This document shows, piece by piece, positions 8,917 to 17,871 of a stretch of DNA of 64,000 bases. The notes below the pieces were generated by a model that was given only the letters and a program-made list of their open reading frames with translations, was not told the origin of the DNA and did no database searches. This DNA comes from Deltaproteobacteria bacterium (GTDB lineage: Bacteria > Desulfobacterota > GWC2-55-46 > JADFVP01): positions 1 to 64,000 of the forward strand of contig JAJCZH010000003.1 in the NCBI GenBank assembly GCA_029262515.1. Reading direction: 5' to 3'. Position numbers and translations under genes: made by a program. Position 1 is the first letter of the stretch. Every line of letters begins with the position of its first letter.

Positions 8917-9369
8917 TTAAAAGCCTTTTGTTGTATAACCCTCTCTCAGAAGAAGCGCCGTCGTAACACCGTTGCCGCTTACCGTCTCGTTACCCGAGCA
9001 GATACGGGTGACTCCGCACGCCGGGCTCTTCTCTTTGAGTATAATCTCTTTTGAGCCATTTAGTCTGGCAATTGCCAGAGTTTTGTTTGCACCGTCCAGA
9101 TAGAACTGGGTTACGTCCGTGCCATTTTCATCCATCACTTTGGCCTTGCCGTCGAGCACGTCCGCACCCGTACCGCCTACTATCTCTGCACGCGGCCTAG
9201 GCGTTGGAAGCCCTGATAACTGCTCAGGGCAGACCGGCAACAGGTATCTTCCGACGGCTGCCGCTTTTGCCTCTTCACTCAGTGCGGCTTCTCGGTTGTA
9301 ACGGGTCTTAAGCCCCAGCAGGCAGGCGCTTATCAGTATCGGTTCTCTGTTTTCATTATCATTCGGCAT
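8917..9369 (-). CDS. DUF523 family protein
   Basis: 150 residues matching DUF523 from end to end: ISACLLGLKTRYNR at the N-terminus, LPVCPEQLSGLPTPRP, and the C-terminal LKEKSPACGV. Conserved cysteines (SACLLG, PVCPEQ, SPACG) suggest metal or cofactor binding, but the function is unknown. It lies immediately downstream of purN on the same strand (33-base gap). Confidence 0.9.
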   Translation of the reverse strand: MPNDNENREPILISACLLGLKTRYNREAALSEEAKAAAVGRYLLPVCPEQLSGLPTPRPRAEIVGGTGADVLDGKAKVMDENGTDVTQFYLDGANKTLAIARLNGSKEIILKEKSPACGVTRICSGNETVSGNGVTTALLLREGYTTKGF

Positions 9370-9402
9370 AACAGTCTTTATTATGAGTTATCGGTCTACT
9401 GC

Positions 9403-10020
9403 TCAGCCTTTTTGCTCTGTTTTAATCGTTACCCTTCGCCCTTCTACTTCAACCATCTTCTCTGCGATAAGCCTGATCGCCTCCGGATATATGCGGTGCT
9501 CCTCTACCAGTATACGGGAAGCGAGAGCTTCTGGTGTGTCACCCTCTAAAAGAGGTACGGTTGCCTGAAGAAGGATAGGTCCCGAGTCGAGCCCCTCGTC
9601 AACAAAGTGAACCGTGCAGCCGGAGAATTTAACTCCGTACTCGATGGCCTGTTTCTGTACGTTCAGGCCCGGAAATGATGGTAAAAGGGAAGGGTGGATA
9701 TTGAGTATCTTCATAGGGAAGGCGTCTAGCATAACGCTGGAGAGCAGACGCATAAAACCGGCCAGAACCACGAGTTCGACCCCGTACCCTGAAAGAATGC
9801 GAACAAGCTCGGTATCGTATGCCTTGCGCGTCGGATAGGCGCTCTTTTCAACTACCGCAACGGGTATGGAGCGGTTCTTTGCGCGCGTCAGGGCATAGGC
9901 TGCGGGAGAGTCGCTTATAACAACCTCAACTGAGCAGTTGAGGTTGTTTGCCTCGATCTCGTCTAATATAGCTTGCAGGTTGGTGCCGCCTCCGGAGGCG
10001 AGTACCGCTATCTTGAGCAT
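9403..10020 (-). CDS. purN: Phosphoribosylglycinamide formyltransferase PurN
   Basis: Transfers formyl from 10-formyl-THF to GAR in de novo purine synthesis (step 3). The N-terminal phosphate loop LASGGGTNLQA and the catalytic triad N107, H109 (NIHPSLLP) and D145 (DEGLDSG) are all present and correspond to E. coli N106/H108/D144. The 205-residue length is normal. It lies 44 bases downstream of purM on the same strand, the usual purMN pairing. Confidence 0.97.
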   Translation of the reverse strand: MLKIAVLASGGGTNLQAILDEIEANNLNCSVEVVISDSPAAYALTRAKNRSIPVAVVEKSAYPTRKAYDTELVRILSGYGVELVVLAGFMRLLSSVMLDAFPMKILNIHPSLLPSFPGLNVQKQAIEYGVKFSGCTVHFVDEGLDSGPILLQATVPLLEGDTPEALASRILVEEHRIYPEAIRLIAEKMVEVEGRRVTIKTEQKG

Positions 10021-10064
10021 TTTTATACTTACCTGTAGGTAATACGGCCCTGTTTTTCAGAGCC

Positions 10065-11123
10065 TTAAAAGAGTTTTGTGCCTGTGAACCGCACTACAGA
10101 GTCGCCTCGACCGGCTTTTTCTATCTTTCCGATGTCAAAGGCGCGTACTTTCTCTGCTTTCAGGCTCTTTAACGTGCTATCTACGTCTTTTGGTTTAACG
10201 ATAATGATATAACCTATACCGCAGTTGAAGGTGCGGAGCATTTCGGACTCTTCAACCGGGCCGCCCTTTTGAATTATCTTGAAGATATTAGGCACAGGCC
10301 AGCTTCCTAGTTCAACCGACGCCTTCAAGCCCTTTGGCAGCACCCTAGATATATTCTCTTGAAAACCGCCTCCTGTTACGTGAACCATGGCGCTCGGGCG
10401 GATCTTTTTAAGCAGCTTGAGCACCGGTTTGACGTAGAGGCGCGTTGGGGCCAGGAGGACTTGACTGAGGTTTCTGGACCCGAGCCCTTTTACCTTATCG
10501 GTTACCTTGAGCCCCATACGGTCGAAGAGCACAGATCTTGCCAGAGAAAAACCGTTGCTGTGCAGCCCTGACGAGGCGAGCCCTATCAGGTGATCTCCTG
10601 CTTTAACCCGTTTATGGTCGATAATAGCCTTTTTATCGACGACGCCTACGGCAAAACCGGCCAGGTCGTACTCTCCTGAGCCGTACATGCCGGGCATCTC
10701 AGCTGTTTCGCCGCCCAAAAGCGCGCACCCCGACTCTTTGCAGCCCCGCGCCACGCCTTTTACGACCTCGGAATGTTTTTTTGCCGATAGCTTTCCTGTA
10801 GCGAGATAATCGAGGAAGAAGAGCGGCTCTGCGCCTGAAACGAGTATGTCGTTTACGCTCATTGCAACGAGATCGATTCCTACGGTATCGTGCCTGTCGG
10901 CCATAAAGGCAATCTTCAATTTCGTGCCGACCCCGTCCGTTGCCGAGACGAGCACAGGGTCGTTTAACCCCTTGAAGCGTGCGCTGAAGAGACCTCCGAA
11001 GCCGCCTATGCCGCCTATTACGCCGGTTCTTTGGGTCGAGCGTACAGCCGGTTTTATGAGGTCGACAAGTAGCGCTCCTTCGTCGATATCAACGCCGGCA
11101 TTTTTGTAGGAGATATTGCCCAT
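10065..11123 (-). CDS. purM: Phosphoribosylformylglycinamidine cyclo-ligase PurM
   Basis: AIR synthetase, step 5 of purine synthesis: ATP-dependent ring closure of FGAM. The start MGNISYKNAGVDID matches the family. The ATP-binding signature LVSATDGVGTKLK and the GGETAEMPGMY loop are intact, and HVTGGGFQENI marks the C-terminal domain. The 352-residue length is normal. It is the first gene of a purM-purN-DUF523 leftward unit, divergent from surE. Confidence 0.97.
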   Translation of the reverse strand: MGNISYKNAGVDIDEGALLVDLIKPAVRSTQRTGVIGGIGGFGGLFSARFKGLNDPVLVSATDGVGTKLKIAFMADRHDTVGIDLVAMSVNDILVSGAEPLFFLDYLATGKLSAKKHSEVVKGVARGCKESGCALLGGETAEMPGMYGSGEYDLAGFAVGVVDKKAIIDHKRVKAGDHLIGLASSGLHSNGFSLARSVLFDRMGLKVTDKVKGLGSRNLSQVLLAPTRLYVKPVLKLLKKIRPSAMVHVTGGGFQENISRVLPKGLKASVELGSWPVPNIFKIIQKGGPVEESEMLRTFNCGIGYIIIVKPKDVDSTLKSLKAEKVRAFDIGKIEKAGRGDSVVRFTGTKLF

Positions 11124-11260
11124 AGTTAGACAGAATAGTAGAAACGTACCTGATTGTCAACGGTACTGCGATACCACAGCTTTATTGTTGTATTTTGGGG
11201 CCTCATCCATTATATTGACATCTTTACATATAGTTGATCAACAGTACTGAAAGGAACCGG

Positions 11261-12025
11261 ATGCCGTCTACGAAGAGCAAAAAGAGACCCGTAATACTTG
11301 TATCGAATGACGACGGAATCCATTCCGAGGGTATCTGTAAGCTTGCATCAGCTCTCAGGCGGGTGGGTACGGTTTACGTTGTCGCCCCGGACAGGGAGCG
11401 AAGCGCGGCGAGCCATTCGCTTACGCTCCACCGGCCTCTTCGCGTTGTAGAGACCGCAAAACAGACCTTTGCTGTTGACGGCACTCCTACCGACTGTATC
11501 AATATTGCGGTGCACGGTATTTTGCCCGTACGTCCGGATCTCGTCGTCTCTGGTATAAACAGGGGCATCAATCTCGGCGAGGACGTTTCGTACTCCGGTA
11601 CCGTCTCTGCCGCCATGGAGGGTACCCTTCTCAATATTCCCTCGATAGCGATTTCATTAGAGGGGCGTGATACTTTCGAGTATAAAACCGCTGCCGCCTT
11701 TGCGGTGAAAATCTCGCGTCACGTGCTGAAGAGCGGCCTGCCGAAGGATACGCTTATCAATGTAAATATTCCGGCTGTAAAGAGTCTTAAAGGTTATAAG
11801 ATAACGCATCTCGGCAAGCGTTTTTTTAATGACGTAGTTGTCGAAAAGCTCGACCCGAGAGGAAAGAAGTACTACTGGATAGGCGGTGACGTTGACAGGT
11901 GGGAAGGTGGCAAGGAGTGTGATTTTTATGCAATGGAGAAGGGGTATATTTCCGTAACGCCTCTCCATCTCGATCTCACAAACTACTCGTCTATCGAAGA
12001 GATAAAAGGCTGGAAACTCCGTTAA
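11261..12025 (+). CDS. surE: 5'/3'-nucleotidase SurE
   Basis: Stationary-phase survival nucleotidase. The metal-binding SNDDGI near the N-terminus, HSLTLHRPLR, and DLVVSGINRGINLGEDVSYSGT are the diagnostic SurE blocks. Start ATG 11261 has AAGGA 6 bases upstream; an in-frame TTG at 11234 is less likely. It heads a surE-pcm-yqaA-TIGR00725-nlpD-rpoS series, the arrangement by which many proteobacteria link damage repair and stationary-phase regulation. Confidence 0.96.
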   Translation: MPSTKSKKRPVILVSNDDGIHSEGICKLASALRRVGTVYVVAPDRERSAASHSLTLHRPLRVVETAKQTFAVDGTPTDCINIAVHGILPVRPDLVVSGINRGINLGEDVSYSGTVSAAMEGTLLNIPSIAISLEGRDTFEYKTAAAFAVKISRHVLKSGLPKDTLINVNIPAVKSLKGYKITHLGKRFFNDVVVEKLDPRGKKYYWIGGDVDRWEGGKECDFYAMEKGYISVTPLHLDLTNYSSIEEIKGWKLR

Positions 12026-12059
12026 TTTTCTTACTTTTCTTTAAGTGGTTTTTATATAT

Positions 12060-12731
12060 ATGGTATCGAGTTTACGCTTTAAAAAAGATATTTACGAACG
12101 CGCCAGAAATCAGATGGTAGAGAGGCAGGTGATTGCCCGGGGTGTAAAGGACCCGGCGGTTATCGACGCAATGCGCAGGGTTCCGCGCCACCTCTTTGTC
12201 GAGGAGGCTCTCCGGGGGCAGGCCTATAGCGATTACCCGTTACCAATCGGCGACAAGCAGACCATTTCCCAGCCCTATATAGTCGCCTTCATGACAGAGG
12301 CGCTAGGGCTTACGGGCTCGGAGCGGGTTTTAGAAATAGGCACAGGCTCCGGTTACCAGGCATCTATTCTCTCACTGCTCTGTGAGAACGTCTACTCGGT
12401 TGAGCGTATATCTCGAATTGCCGACAGGGCGCGAAAGATCCTCGACTCGTTCTACTGCTCCAATGTCTTAATTCGCGTGGGTGACGGAACGCTCGGCTGG
12501 AGCGAGGAGGCCCCGTACGACGCAATTCTGGTGACGGCAGGGGCGCCGGACATCTCTACTTCTCTGTTACCGCAACTCAAAGTAGGGGGCAGGCTCGTAA
12601 TACCGGTAGGCAGTACCGACGTACAGGAACTTATAAAGATAACAAAACATAAAGAGCGTATCGTCACCGAAAAGCTTGGCGGGTGCCGGTTCGTCAGGCT
12701 TATCGGCAAGAAGGGCTGGCAGGAAGAGTGA
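12060..12731 (+). CDS. pcm: Protein-L-isoaspartate O-methyltransferase
   Basis: SAM-dependent repair of L-isoaspartyl residues in aged proteins. The N-terminal [20 protein letters not shown] and [13 protein letters not shown], the substrate loop [16 protein letters not shown], and motif [14 protein letters not shown] are canonical. ATG 12060 was chosen; an in-frame GTG at 12045 adds five residues, and neither start has a clear ribosome-binding site. It follows surE by 34 bases. Confidence 0.96.
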   Translation: MVSSLRFKKDIYERARNQMVERQVIARGVKDPAVIDAMRRVPRHLFVEEALRGQAYSDYPLPIGDKQTISQPYIVAFMTEALGLTGSERVLEIGTGSGYQASILSLLCENVYSVERISRIADRARKILDSFYCSNVLIRVGDGTLGWSEEAPYDAILVTAGAPDISTSLLPQLKVGGRLVIPVGSTDVQELIKITKHKERIVTEKLGGCRFVRLIGKKGWQEE

Positions 12732-12748
12732 AAGGAGAACGGTAACAG

Positions 12749-13333
12749 ATGTTAAAGCGTACTTACGAATGGGTGCTGTCGTGGGCCCATACCCCATACG
12801 GAGCGCCGGTGCTTTTTTTGCTCGCTTTTGCCGAGAGCTCTTTTTTTCCGATTCCGCCTGACGTTCTGCTCATCGCTCTTGCGCTCTCGATACCGTCTCG
12901 CGCCTTTTACTTTGCGCTCTTGTGCTCCGTAGGCTCGGTCCTCGGCGGGGCTTTCGGTTATGCCATAGGCCTGTACCTGATGGAGTTTATCGGTAACAGC
13001 ATAATAGACTTTTACGGCCTTTCCGACAAGTACGAGTACATACAGGCGTTATACCGCAACTACGACGCATGGGCCGTAGCCATAGCCGGCTTTACGCCGA
13101 TTCCGTATAAGGTATTTACCATTACCGCCGGGGCCTTTAAGATAAACTTCTGGGTTTTTCTTGGCGCTTCGTTCGCAAGTAGAGCTTTGCGTTTCTTTAT
13201 AGTCGCTTATCTTATTTATAAGTACGGTAAACCGATTAAGGGTTTTATAGACAAATACTTCAACCTGCTCTCCATACTCTTCGTGATCGGAATAATCGGC
13301 GGGTTTATACTCTTGAAATATATAATTCATTAA
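12749..13333 (+). CDS. YqaA family (DedA/VTT-fold) membrane protein
   Basis: 194 residues, strongly hydrophobic with about four to five membrane segments. APVLFLLAFAESSFFPIPPD holds the conserved Glu-x-x-Phe-x-Pro-x-Pro loop of the VTT/DedA fold, GSVLGGAFGYAIG is the second glycine-rich loop, and GFTPIPYKVFTITAG is the second re-entrant signature. The relatives are YqaA-type proteins, part of the DedA superfamily implicated in lipid-carrier or phospholipid flipping. AAAGGAG sits upstream of the ATG. Its position between pcm and nlpD recurs in related genomes by my recollection. Confidence 0.88.
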   Translation: MLKRTYEWVLSWAHTPYGAPVLFLLAFAESSFFPIPPDVLLIALALSIPSRAFYFALLCSVGSVLGGAFGYAIGLYLMEFIGNSIIDFYGLSDKYEYIQALYRNYDAWAVAIAGFTPIPYKVFTITAGAFKINFWVFLGASFASRALRFFIVAYLIYKYGKPIKGFIDKYFNLLSILFVIGIIGGFILLKYIIH

Positions 13334-13384
13334 TCTTTCTTATGTGATAACTCTGTGTGAAAGTCTTTTACTTATCGGGTTGGA

Positions 13385-13855
13385 ATGGATATTAGTCGTA
13401 AAATGGTAGGCGTAGTCGGTAGCGGGTCTGAAGACCCGGCGCTCAATGCTCTGGCCGAAGAGGTCGGGCGTTTGATCGCAGAGGCCGGGGTTACGCTCGT
13501 TAACGGCGGCCTCTGTGGAGTTATGGCCGCTTCGGCAAAAGGTGCAAACCGGGCAGGCGGAACAGTAGTAGGCCTTCTGCCAGGAGACGATCCATTGGCA
13601 GCCAACCCGCATGTCAATGTCGTACTGCCTACGGGACTCGGTGAGGCGCGTAATCTTCTGATCGTTCGTGCGGCCTCTGTGGTAATCGCAATAGGTGGCG
13701 GTTACGGCACATTGAGTGAGGTCGCTCTCGCGCTCAAACTCGGCAGACCTGTTATTGGCCTCGGCACCTGGGAGGTCTCAGAAGATATTATTAAAGCAGC
13801 CTCGGCAATGGATGCCGTAAAGAGGGCTTTGGAGCTGCTGTCCGTACAGGAGTAA
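13385..13855 (+). CDS. TIGR00725 family Rossmann-fold protein (LOG-related)
   Basis: 156 residues. VGVVGSGSEDPALNALAEEV, NGGLCGVMAASAKGA and AIGGGYGTLSEVALAL correspond to the nucleotide-binding and GGxGT motifs of the TIGR00725/LOG (lysine decarboxylase-like) superfamily. True LOG proteins are cytokinin riboside 5'-monophosphate phosphoribohydrolases with a PGGxGTxxE motif. Here it reads IGGGYGTLSE, so the Glu is kept and Pro is replaced. The substrate is unknown. Its stop is 4 bases before nlpD, so it belongs to the operon. Confidence 0.85.
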   Translation: MDISRKMVGVVGSGSEDPALNALAEEVGRLIAEAGVTLVNGGLCGVMAASAKGANRAGGTVVGLLPGDDPLAANPHVNVVLPTGLGEARNLLIVRAASVVIAIGGGYGTLSEVALALKLGRPVIGLGTWEVSEDIIKAASAMDAVKRALELLSVQE

Positions 13856-13859
13856 TCGT

Positions 13860-14534
13860 ATGAAGAGCGTTCTTATAATCTTACTCTCCACTCTCCTGCT
13901 CTACGGGTGTACTATAAGCACCGGTGTGGTACACAGGGTAGGCCCCGGCGAGACGCTCTGGAGGATTTCCAAGACTTACGGCGTTGATATTGAAGATGTA
14001 GTAGATATAAACGATATTCAAGATCCTACGGAGATCAAGGCCGGGATGAAACTCTTTATTCCGGGTGTAAAGAAAGTCAAGAAAGTAACTCCTGCCGGTG
14101 TTATACAGAAGTCCAGGAAGGCTGGTGCGAAGAAGGGTACATATAAGAGCCGCGCAAAAGCGCAGCGGCTCTTCAGCTGGCCGGTAAAGGGTCAGGTATC
14201 TTCCCGCTTCGGCAACAGAAACGGCGAAAGGCACGATGGGCTCGATATACTGGCTCCCAGAGGTACGGTAATAAGAGCGGCCGAGAGCGGCAAGGTAGTC
14301 TTTGTAGACACGAGTTATGACAAGTACGGGCATATAATAATATTGGAACATGCCAAAAACTACTTTACGGTATATGCGCATAACAGCAAGAATCTGGTTA
14401 AACGGGGGCAGGTGGTCAGGAAAGGCGAGGGAATAGGCAGGGTAGGGAGAACAGGTAATGCAACCGGCTACCACCTCCACTTCGAGGTCCGCAAGGGCAA
14501 GCAGGTTTTGAATCCGCTTTTTTTCTTGCCATAA
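13860..14534 (+). CDS. nlpD: NlpD-like LysM/M23 lipoprotein
   Basis: 224-residue outer-membrane lipoprotein: signal peptide ending LLLYGC (lipobox, Cys about residue 17), one LysM peptidoglycan-binding repeat (HRVGPGETLWRISKTYGV to KLFIPG), a basic linker, then an M23/LytM domain. Unlike E. coli NlpD, whose LytM site is degenerate, this domain retains the zinc ligands: HDGLD (His and Asp), YAHN, and HLHFE. It may therefore be an active endopeptidase rather than only an amidase activator; that is inference. It lies between the TIGR00725 gene and the rpoS-like gene. Confidence 0.92.
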   Translation: MKSVLIILLSTLLLYGCTISTGVVHRVGPGETLWRISKTYGVDIEDVVDINDIQDPTEIKAGMKLFIPGVKKVKKVTPAGVIQKSRKAGAKKGTYKSRAKAQRLFSWPVKGQVSSRFGNRNGERHDGLDILAPRGTVIRAAESGKVVFVDTSYDKYGHIIILEHAKNYFTVYAHNSKNLVKRGQVVRKGEGIGRVGRTGNATGYHLHFEVRKGKQVLNPLFFLP

Positions 14535-14613
14535 ACGATACCTTCTGTTGTAATAGTAAAGTAAGTTCTCATCACGACATCGCTTCGAAACCTTAACGGT
14601 GGGAGCTTTGAGC

Positions 14614-15522
14614 ATGGCGAGTTTAAGTCTTTCTAAAAGTACCGAGCAAGAAAGAGCCGAAACCGGCGCTTCATCCGGAAAAGAGTTATACCCGAGCGAT
14701 ACCATCAGTATCTACTTTGACGGTATCAAAAAGTTTCCTCTTCTCAGCGTTGCCGAAGAGAAGAGGCTCGCTGCGCGAGTTACCGGTGGTGATAAGGAAG
14801 CCCGGCGCCTGATGATAGAGTCGAACCTGAGGCTCGTAGTCAGTATCTCAAAGAGGTACATTAACAGGGGGCTCTCTTTCCTGGACCTGATAGAGGAGGG
14901 CAATCTCGGGCTCATACGCTCTGTCGAGGGATTTAAGGTAGCCAAAGGGTGCAAGTTTTCAACTTATGCCACTTACTGGATACGCCAGTCGATTGAGCGG
15001 GCAATAGCCAACAAGTCGCGCACAATTCGTCTGCCTATACATGTCTCTGCCGACAGGGCTAAAGTGCTGAAGGCCAGGCGCGAGTACAGTCTGCTTTACC
15101 ACCGGTCGCCTATTTTAGAAGAGTTAAGCTCTCATACCGGGTTTTCCGTTAAATATATTGCAAAGCTCGACTCTATCGTAGCCAAAACGTTTGCAATAGA
15201 ATCGGTTAAACAAGAGGGCAGCGAACTCTCACTCATAGATTGTATAGCTGATGACTCTTTAGTGACACAGGTAGAGTCTATTGCCAAGGAGCGCCGTAGC
15301 AGTATGGTTACCGATTGGCTTGAACGGCTCGATGAGACATGCAGACTTGTAATAACAAGAAGGTTCGGACTGAATGGTAAAGAGCCGCATACGCTTGAGT
15401 TGATAGCTACCGACCTCGGTGTTACACGCGAACGGATCCGACAGATAGAGGTCAGGGCGCTTTCCAAGCTGAAGAAGATTATTAAAGAGGTAGACAATAT
15501 AGTTACATTCGACGCCGTATGA
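14614..15522 (+). CDS. rpoS: RpoS-like group 2 sigma-70 factor
   Basis: About 302 residues. Region 1.2 (TISIYFDGIKKFPLLSVAEE), region 2 (LRLVVSISKRYINRGLSFLDLIEEGNLGL and the core STYATYWIRQSIERAI), region 3, and region 4 with the helix-turn-helix LGVTRERIRQIEVRALSKL. The length, lack of a long region 1.1, and position directly after nlpD indicate an RpoS orthologue rather than the RpoD housekeeping factor. ATG 14614 has GGGAG 8 bases upstream; a GTG at 14599 is an alternative. Its regulon would be stationary-phase or stress genes. Confidence 0.92.
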   Translation: MASLSLSKSTEQERAETGASSGKELYPSDTISIYFDGIKKFPLLSVAEEKRLAARVTGGDKEARRLMIESNLRLVVSISKRYINRGLSFLDLIEEGNLGLIRSVEGFKVAKGCKFSTYATYWIRQSIERAIANKSRTIRLPIHVSADRAKVLKARREYSLLYHRSPILEELSSHTGFSVKYIAKLDSIVAKTFAIESVKQEGSELSLIDCIADDSLVTQVESIAKERRSSMVTDWLERLDETCRLVITRRFGLNGKEPHTLELIATDLGVTRERIRQIEVRALSKLKKIIKEVDNIVTFDAV

Positions 15523-15554
15523 ATATCATCTCAGAATAAGGAACAGGGGATAAA

Positions 15555-16073
15555 ATGGTAGAGAAGATTAAGAGCTCCATACGAGACGTACCCGATTTTC
15601 CCAAAGAGGGCATACTCTTTAAAGATATTACGACATTGTGCAAAGACCCTTCTATGTTCGTACGGACGGTTGATCTGATGGCGCACCGTTATATCGACAA
15701 GAAGATAGATATGGTCGTAGGTATTGAGGCCCGTGGTTTTGTTGTAGGTGCTGCGCTTGCCTATAAGCTCGGCGCAGGCATTGCGCTGGTAAGAAAACCG
15801 GGTAAGCTGCCGCATAAGACCCATAAAGAGAGTTATGAGCTTGAGTACGGCACTGATACCCTCGAGGTGCATCAGGATGCGGTTGAGCCGGGACAGAACG
15901 TTATCATAGCTGACGACCTGCTTGCCACCGGAGGCACTGCCGAGGCTGTCTGCAAGCTAGTAGAACAGATGGGCGGCAATATAGTGGAGTGCTCATTTAT
16001 AGTAGAGCTTCAGGAACTGAAGGGCAGGGATAAACTCACCCCGCACCCGGTCTACTCGCTCATTACCTACTAA
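15555..16073 (+). CDS. apt: Adenine phosphoribosyltransferase
   Basis: Salvages adenine with PRPP to [21 protein letters not shown] is the APT N-terminus, [14 protein letters not shown] the hood region, RKPGKLPH the flexible loop, and [13 protein letters not shown] the PRPP-binding motif. The 172-residue length is normal. GGAACAGGGG lies upstream of the start, 32 bases after rpoS. Confidence 0.97.
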   Translation: MVEKIKSSIRDVPDFPKEGILFKDITTLCKDPSMFVRTVDLMAHRYIDKKIDMVVGIEARGFVVGAALAYKLGAGIALVRKPGKLPHKTHKESYELEYGTDTLEVHQDAVEPGQNVIIADDLLATGGTAEAVCKLVEQMGGNIVECSFIVELQELKGRDKLTPHPVYSLITY

Positions 16074-16126
16074 AAGTACCTCGGTTTTTTCAACCCACAG
16101 CTTTGATAATTCATATGAGTTGTTCT

Positions 16127-16165
16127 GGGCCGTAAGGTCGGCACTGGCGGCCGACCTTGCGGCCC
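16127..16165. terminator. Strong hairpin after apt
   Basis: A 16-bp stem (16127-16142 with 16150-16165; GGGCCGTAAGGTCGGC against GCCGACCTTGCGGCCC, one wobble) and a 7-base loop, 54 bases after the apt stop. The T tail is short (TTTACG), so termination is likely but may be imperfect. Confidence 0.6.
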
Positions 16166-16216
16166 TTTACGTTCAACTCTATTCTCTTTTTATAATATAC
16201 AGGCCCAGATACTTAT

Positions 16217-17068
16217 ATGCTCAAACGTCTATTTATCATTTCTGTCTTTTTAGTGGCCGGGCTGCTGCTCTTTTGCGCTACCGTACTGGTTCTGCTTCCG
16301 GCTGATGTTGTAGGGTTTGTTCTTACTGAGAAGGCGAGTGAGTACGGCGGCATCAAGTTTAAGTACGACATGATAAACCGGGATTTTCCTTTCGGCATAG
16401 AGGCTACCGGTGTTGAGATTAAAAGACCGTCCGACAAAATAGATATTTACATCGACAGGGTAAGGTTAAGGTTTAACCTAGTCAAACTCTTTTACGGCAG
16501 GTTCGGCCTGCTCTTTGATGCCGATCTGCTCGGCGGCACGGTCGAGGGGATTGCACTGCTCGGCAGCAACGGGCTCGACTCCGAGGTCAGGGTGAAGAGC
16601 ATATCTCCCGATCTGCACCCTTTAGCTACAGTGTATGGAGTAAGAGTTCCATTGACCGTATCCGGCAGACTTGACTTCTTTATGCCGTACTCCGGTTGTG
16701 TTGCGGGCAGGGCGGTCTTCGATTCCGACGAAGCCGGTTCAGGACTCTTTTCGGCTCTCGGTTTCGGACTCGACTTCGGCGCCGGCACAGTGGCAGGGCT
16801 AAGGGCCGAGCTCGCAGATTGCAAGGTGAATATAAAGGGACTCTGGGTAGAGGGCGCAGACCTTGTTGCCAGACTCTCCGGCGGGATTTCTCAACCTCTC
16901 AATTCGGGCAGCAGTTTCGATCTGGTGGCCGAGTTGAACGAGAGGAGACCGAACAGAACCAACCGGTTGCCGCTCTCGTTTATCGGGCAGTACAGGGAGT
17001 CTGAGGGATATTATGGTTTCAAGATTACCGGAACGCCGCTTCGTCCGGCAGTTCGGCGATTGGAGTAA
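16217..17068 (+). CDS. gspN: Type II secretion system protein GspN
   Basis: 283 residues with one N-terminal membrane anchor (LFIISVFLVAGLLLFCATVLVLL) and a beta-rich periplasmic body. The repeated pattern of short amphipathic strands (KFKYDMINRDFPFGIEATGVEIKR; LLGGTVEGIALLGSNG; LSGGISQPLNSGSSF; FKITGTPLRP) matches GspN of the deltaproteobacterial type. The assignment is helped by the gsp genes about 0.8 kb away. It is separated from them by a convergent gene and lies on the same strand as apt. GspN is often accessory and its exact role is unsettled. Confidence 0.72.
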   Translation: MLKRLFIISVFLVAGLLLFCATVLVLLPADVVGFVLTEKASEYGGIKFKYDMINRDFPFGIEATGVEIKRPSDKIDIYIDRVRLRFNLVKLFYGRFGLLFDADLLGGTVEGIALLGSNGLDSEVRVKSISPDLHPLATVYGVRVPLTVSGRLDFFMPYSGCVAGRAVFDSDEAGSGLFSALGFGLDFGAGTVAGLRAELADCKVNIKGLWVEGADLVARLSGGISQPLNSGSSFDLVAELNERRPNRTNRLPLSFIGQYRESEGYYGFKITGTPLRPAVRRLE

Positions 17069-17117
17069 CGTTCCGGGGATGAAGAGTTACTGGTTATCTG
17101 TTTATGTATATAAAAAA

Positions 17118-17145
17118 AGCGGCAGAAGAGACCTCTTCTACCGCT
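17118..17145. terminator. Hairpin terminator between gspN and a secreted protein
   Basis: Stem AGCGGCAGAAGAG / CTCTTCTACCGCT (17118-17130 with 17133-17145), with one mismatch, flanked on the left by a run of seven A. It is best placed to terminate the leftward transcript of the convergent gene. Confidence 0.6.
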
Positions 17146-17184
17146 CGCCCTAACTAATTCGTTTTTGAATTGTTCCAATTAAAG

Positions 17185-17790
17185 CTACTTGACCGATACC
17201 CACTTGCCGCCGAGCAGCACGCATGTGTTCATAGGGTAATCCGAGAGTATGCTCTCTCCTGTAGCCACTAGCAGAACCCTGCCGCCTCTCGAAAAATCGT
17301 AACCTTGACCTATGTCGACACTGAAACCGACTTTACCGCCCTCGGCCTTGAGACTTCCGGCTCCTTTTATCTCTGTAGATTGAATATCGTAGACCTTGCC
17401 GTCCGGGCCGTAGAGTACCGCTTCCACATAGAGGAGATACGAGCCATCTTTTTTCTTCTTCTCTCTTGGCACCGCGTAAGGGGTTTTGACAGCCCCGATC
17501 TCGACCGTGCCTTTTATACTCATCGTAAGCAGGTTGTCTTTAGTCTTGAAACTTTTTGAAGCTTCGAACTTGGTAATGTCGTCTGTGTAGAGAGAGACTT
17601 TTTCGACCGGTGTCTCTGTGCTGCAGATGCGTATAAAGGTCTTGAAACTCTTGCGCAGCGGCGTTGCGTACCACTGAGGCGAGTTTTTGAGGCTGTTTGG
17701 ATTATTGATAATCTTCGTATCTGCGCTCGGCGCAGTTGATGTAATCGCTAAAGATAGAAGTACCGCCGCCATGACCAGATATTTCTTCAC
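17185..17790 (-). CDS. Conserved-type secreted protein of unknown function
   Basis: 201 residues, not recognised. A clear signal peptide (KKYLVMAAVLLSLAITSTAPSA) predicts export. The mature part is rich in beta-type alternation and contains two cysteines (RICST and MNTCVLL) that could form a disulfide. It has the appearance of a small beta-sandwich, without any motif I can name. It lies 81 bases downstream of gspF on the same strand and may be cotranscribed with gspC-D-E-F. It could be a secretion substrate or a periplasmic accessory protein; that is inference from position only. Confidence 0.7.
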   Translation of the reverse strand: MKKYLVMAAVLLSLAITSTAPSADTKIINNPNSLKNSPQWYATPLRKSFKTFIRICSTETPVEKVSLYTDDITKFEASKSFKTKDNLLTMSIKGTVEIGAVKTPYAVPREKKKKDGSYLLYVEAVLYGPDGKVYDIQSTEIKGAGSLKAEGGKVGFSVDIGQGYDFSRGGRVLLVATGESILSDYPMNTCVLLGGKWVSVK

Positions 17791-17871
17791 CGTTGACCTC
17801 CTTATATTATTTTAAAAGTATACCTAATACTGCCACAACGGAAAAAAATAGCAAGAATCAAAATATGAGAT

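Noticed and set aside
13881-14705. Long open frame antisense to nlpD (274 codons)
   Set aside because: It is opposite a well-supported lipoprotein gene and extends into the rpoS start. No recognisable domain.
16127-16165. Idea that the apt downstream hairpin is a recombination or attachment site
   Set aside because: It is a simple near-perfect stem placed right after a gene end, with no flanking repeats or integrase gene, so a terminator is the simpler reading.
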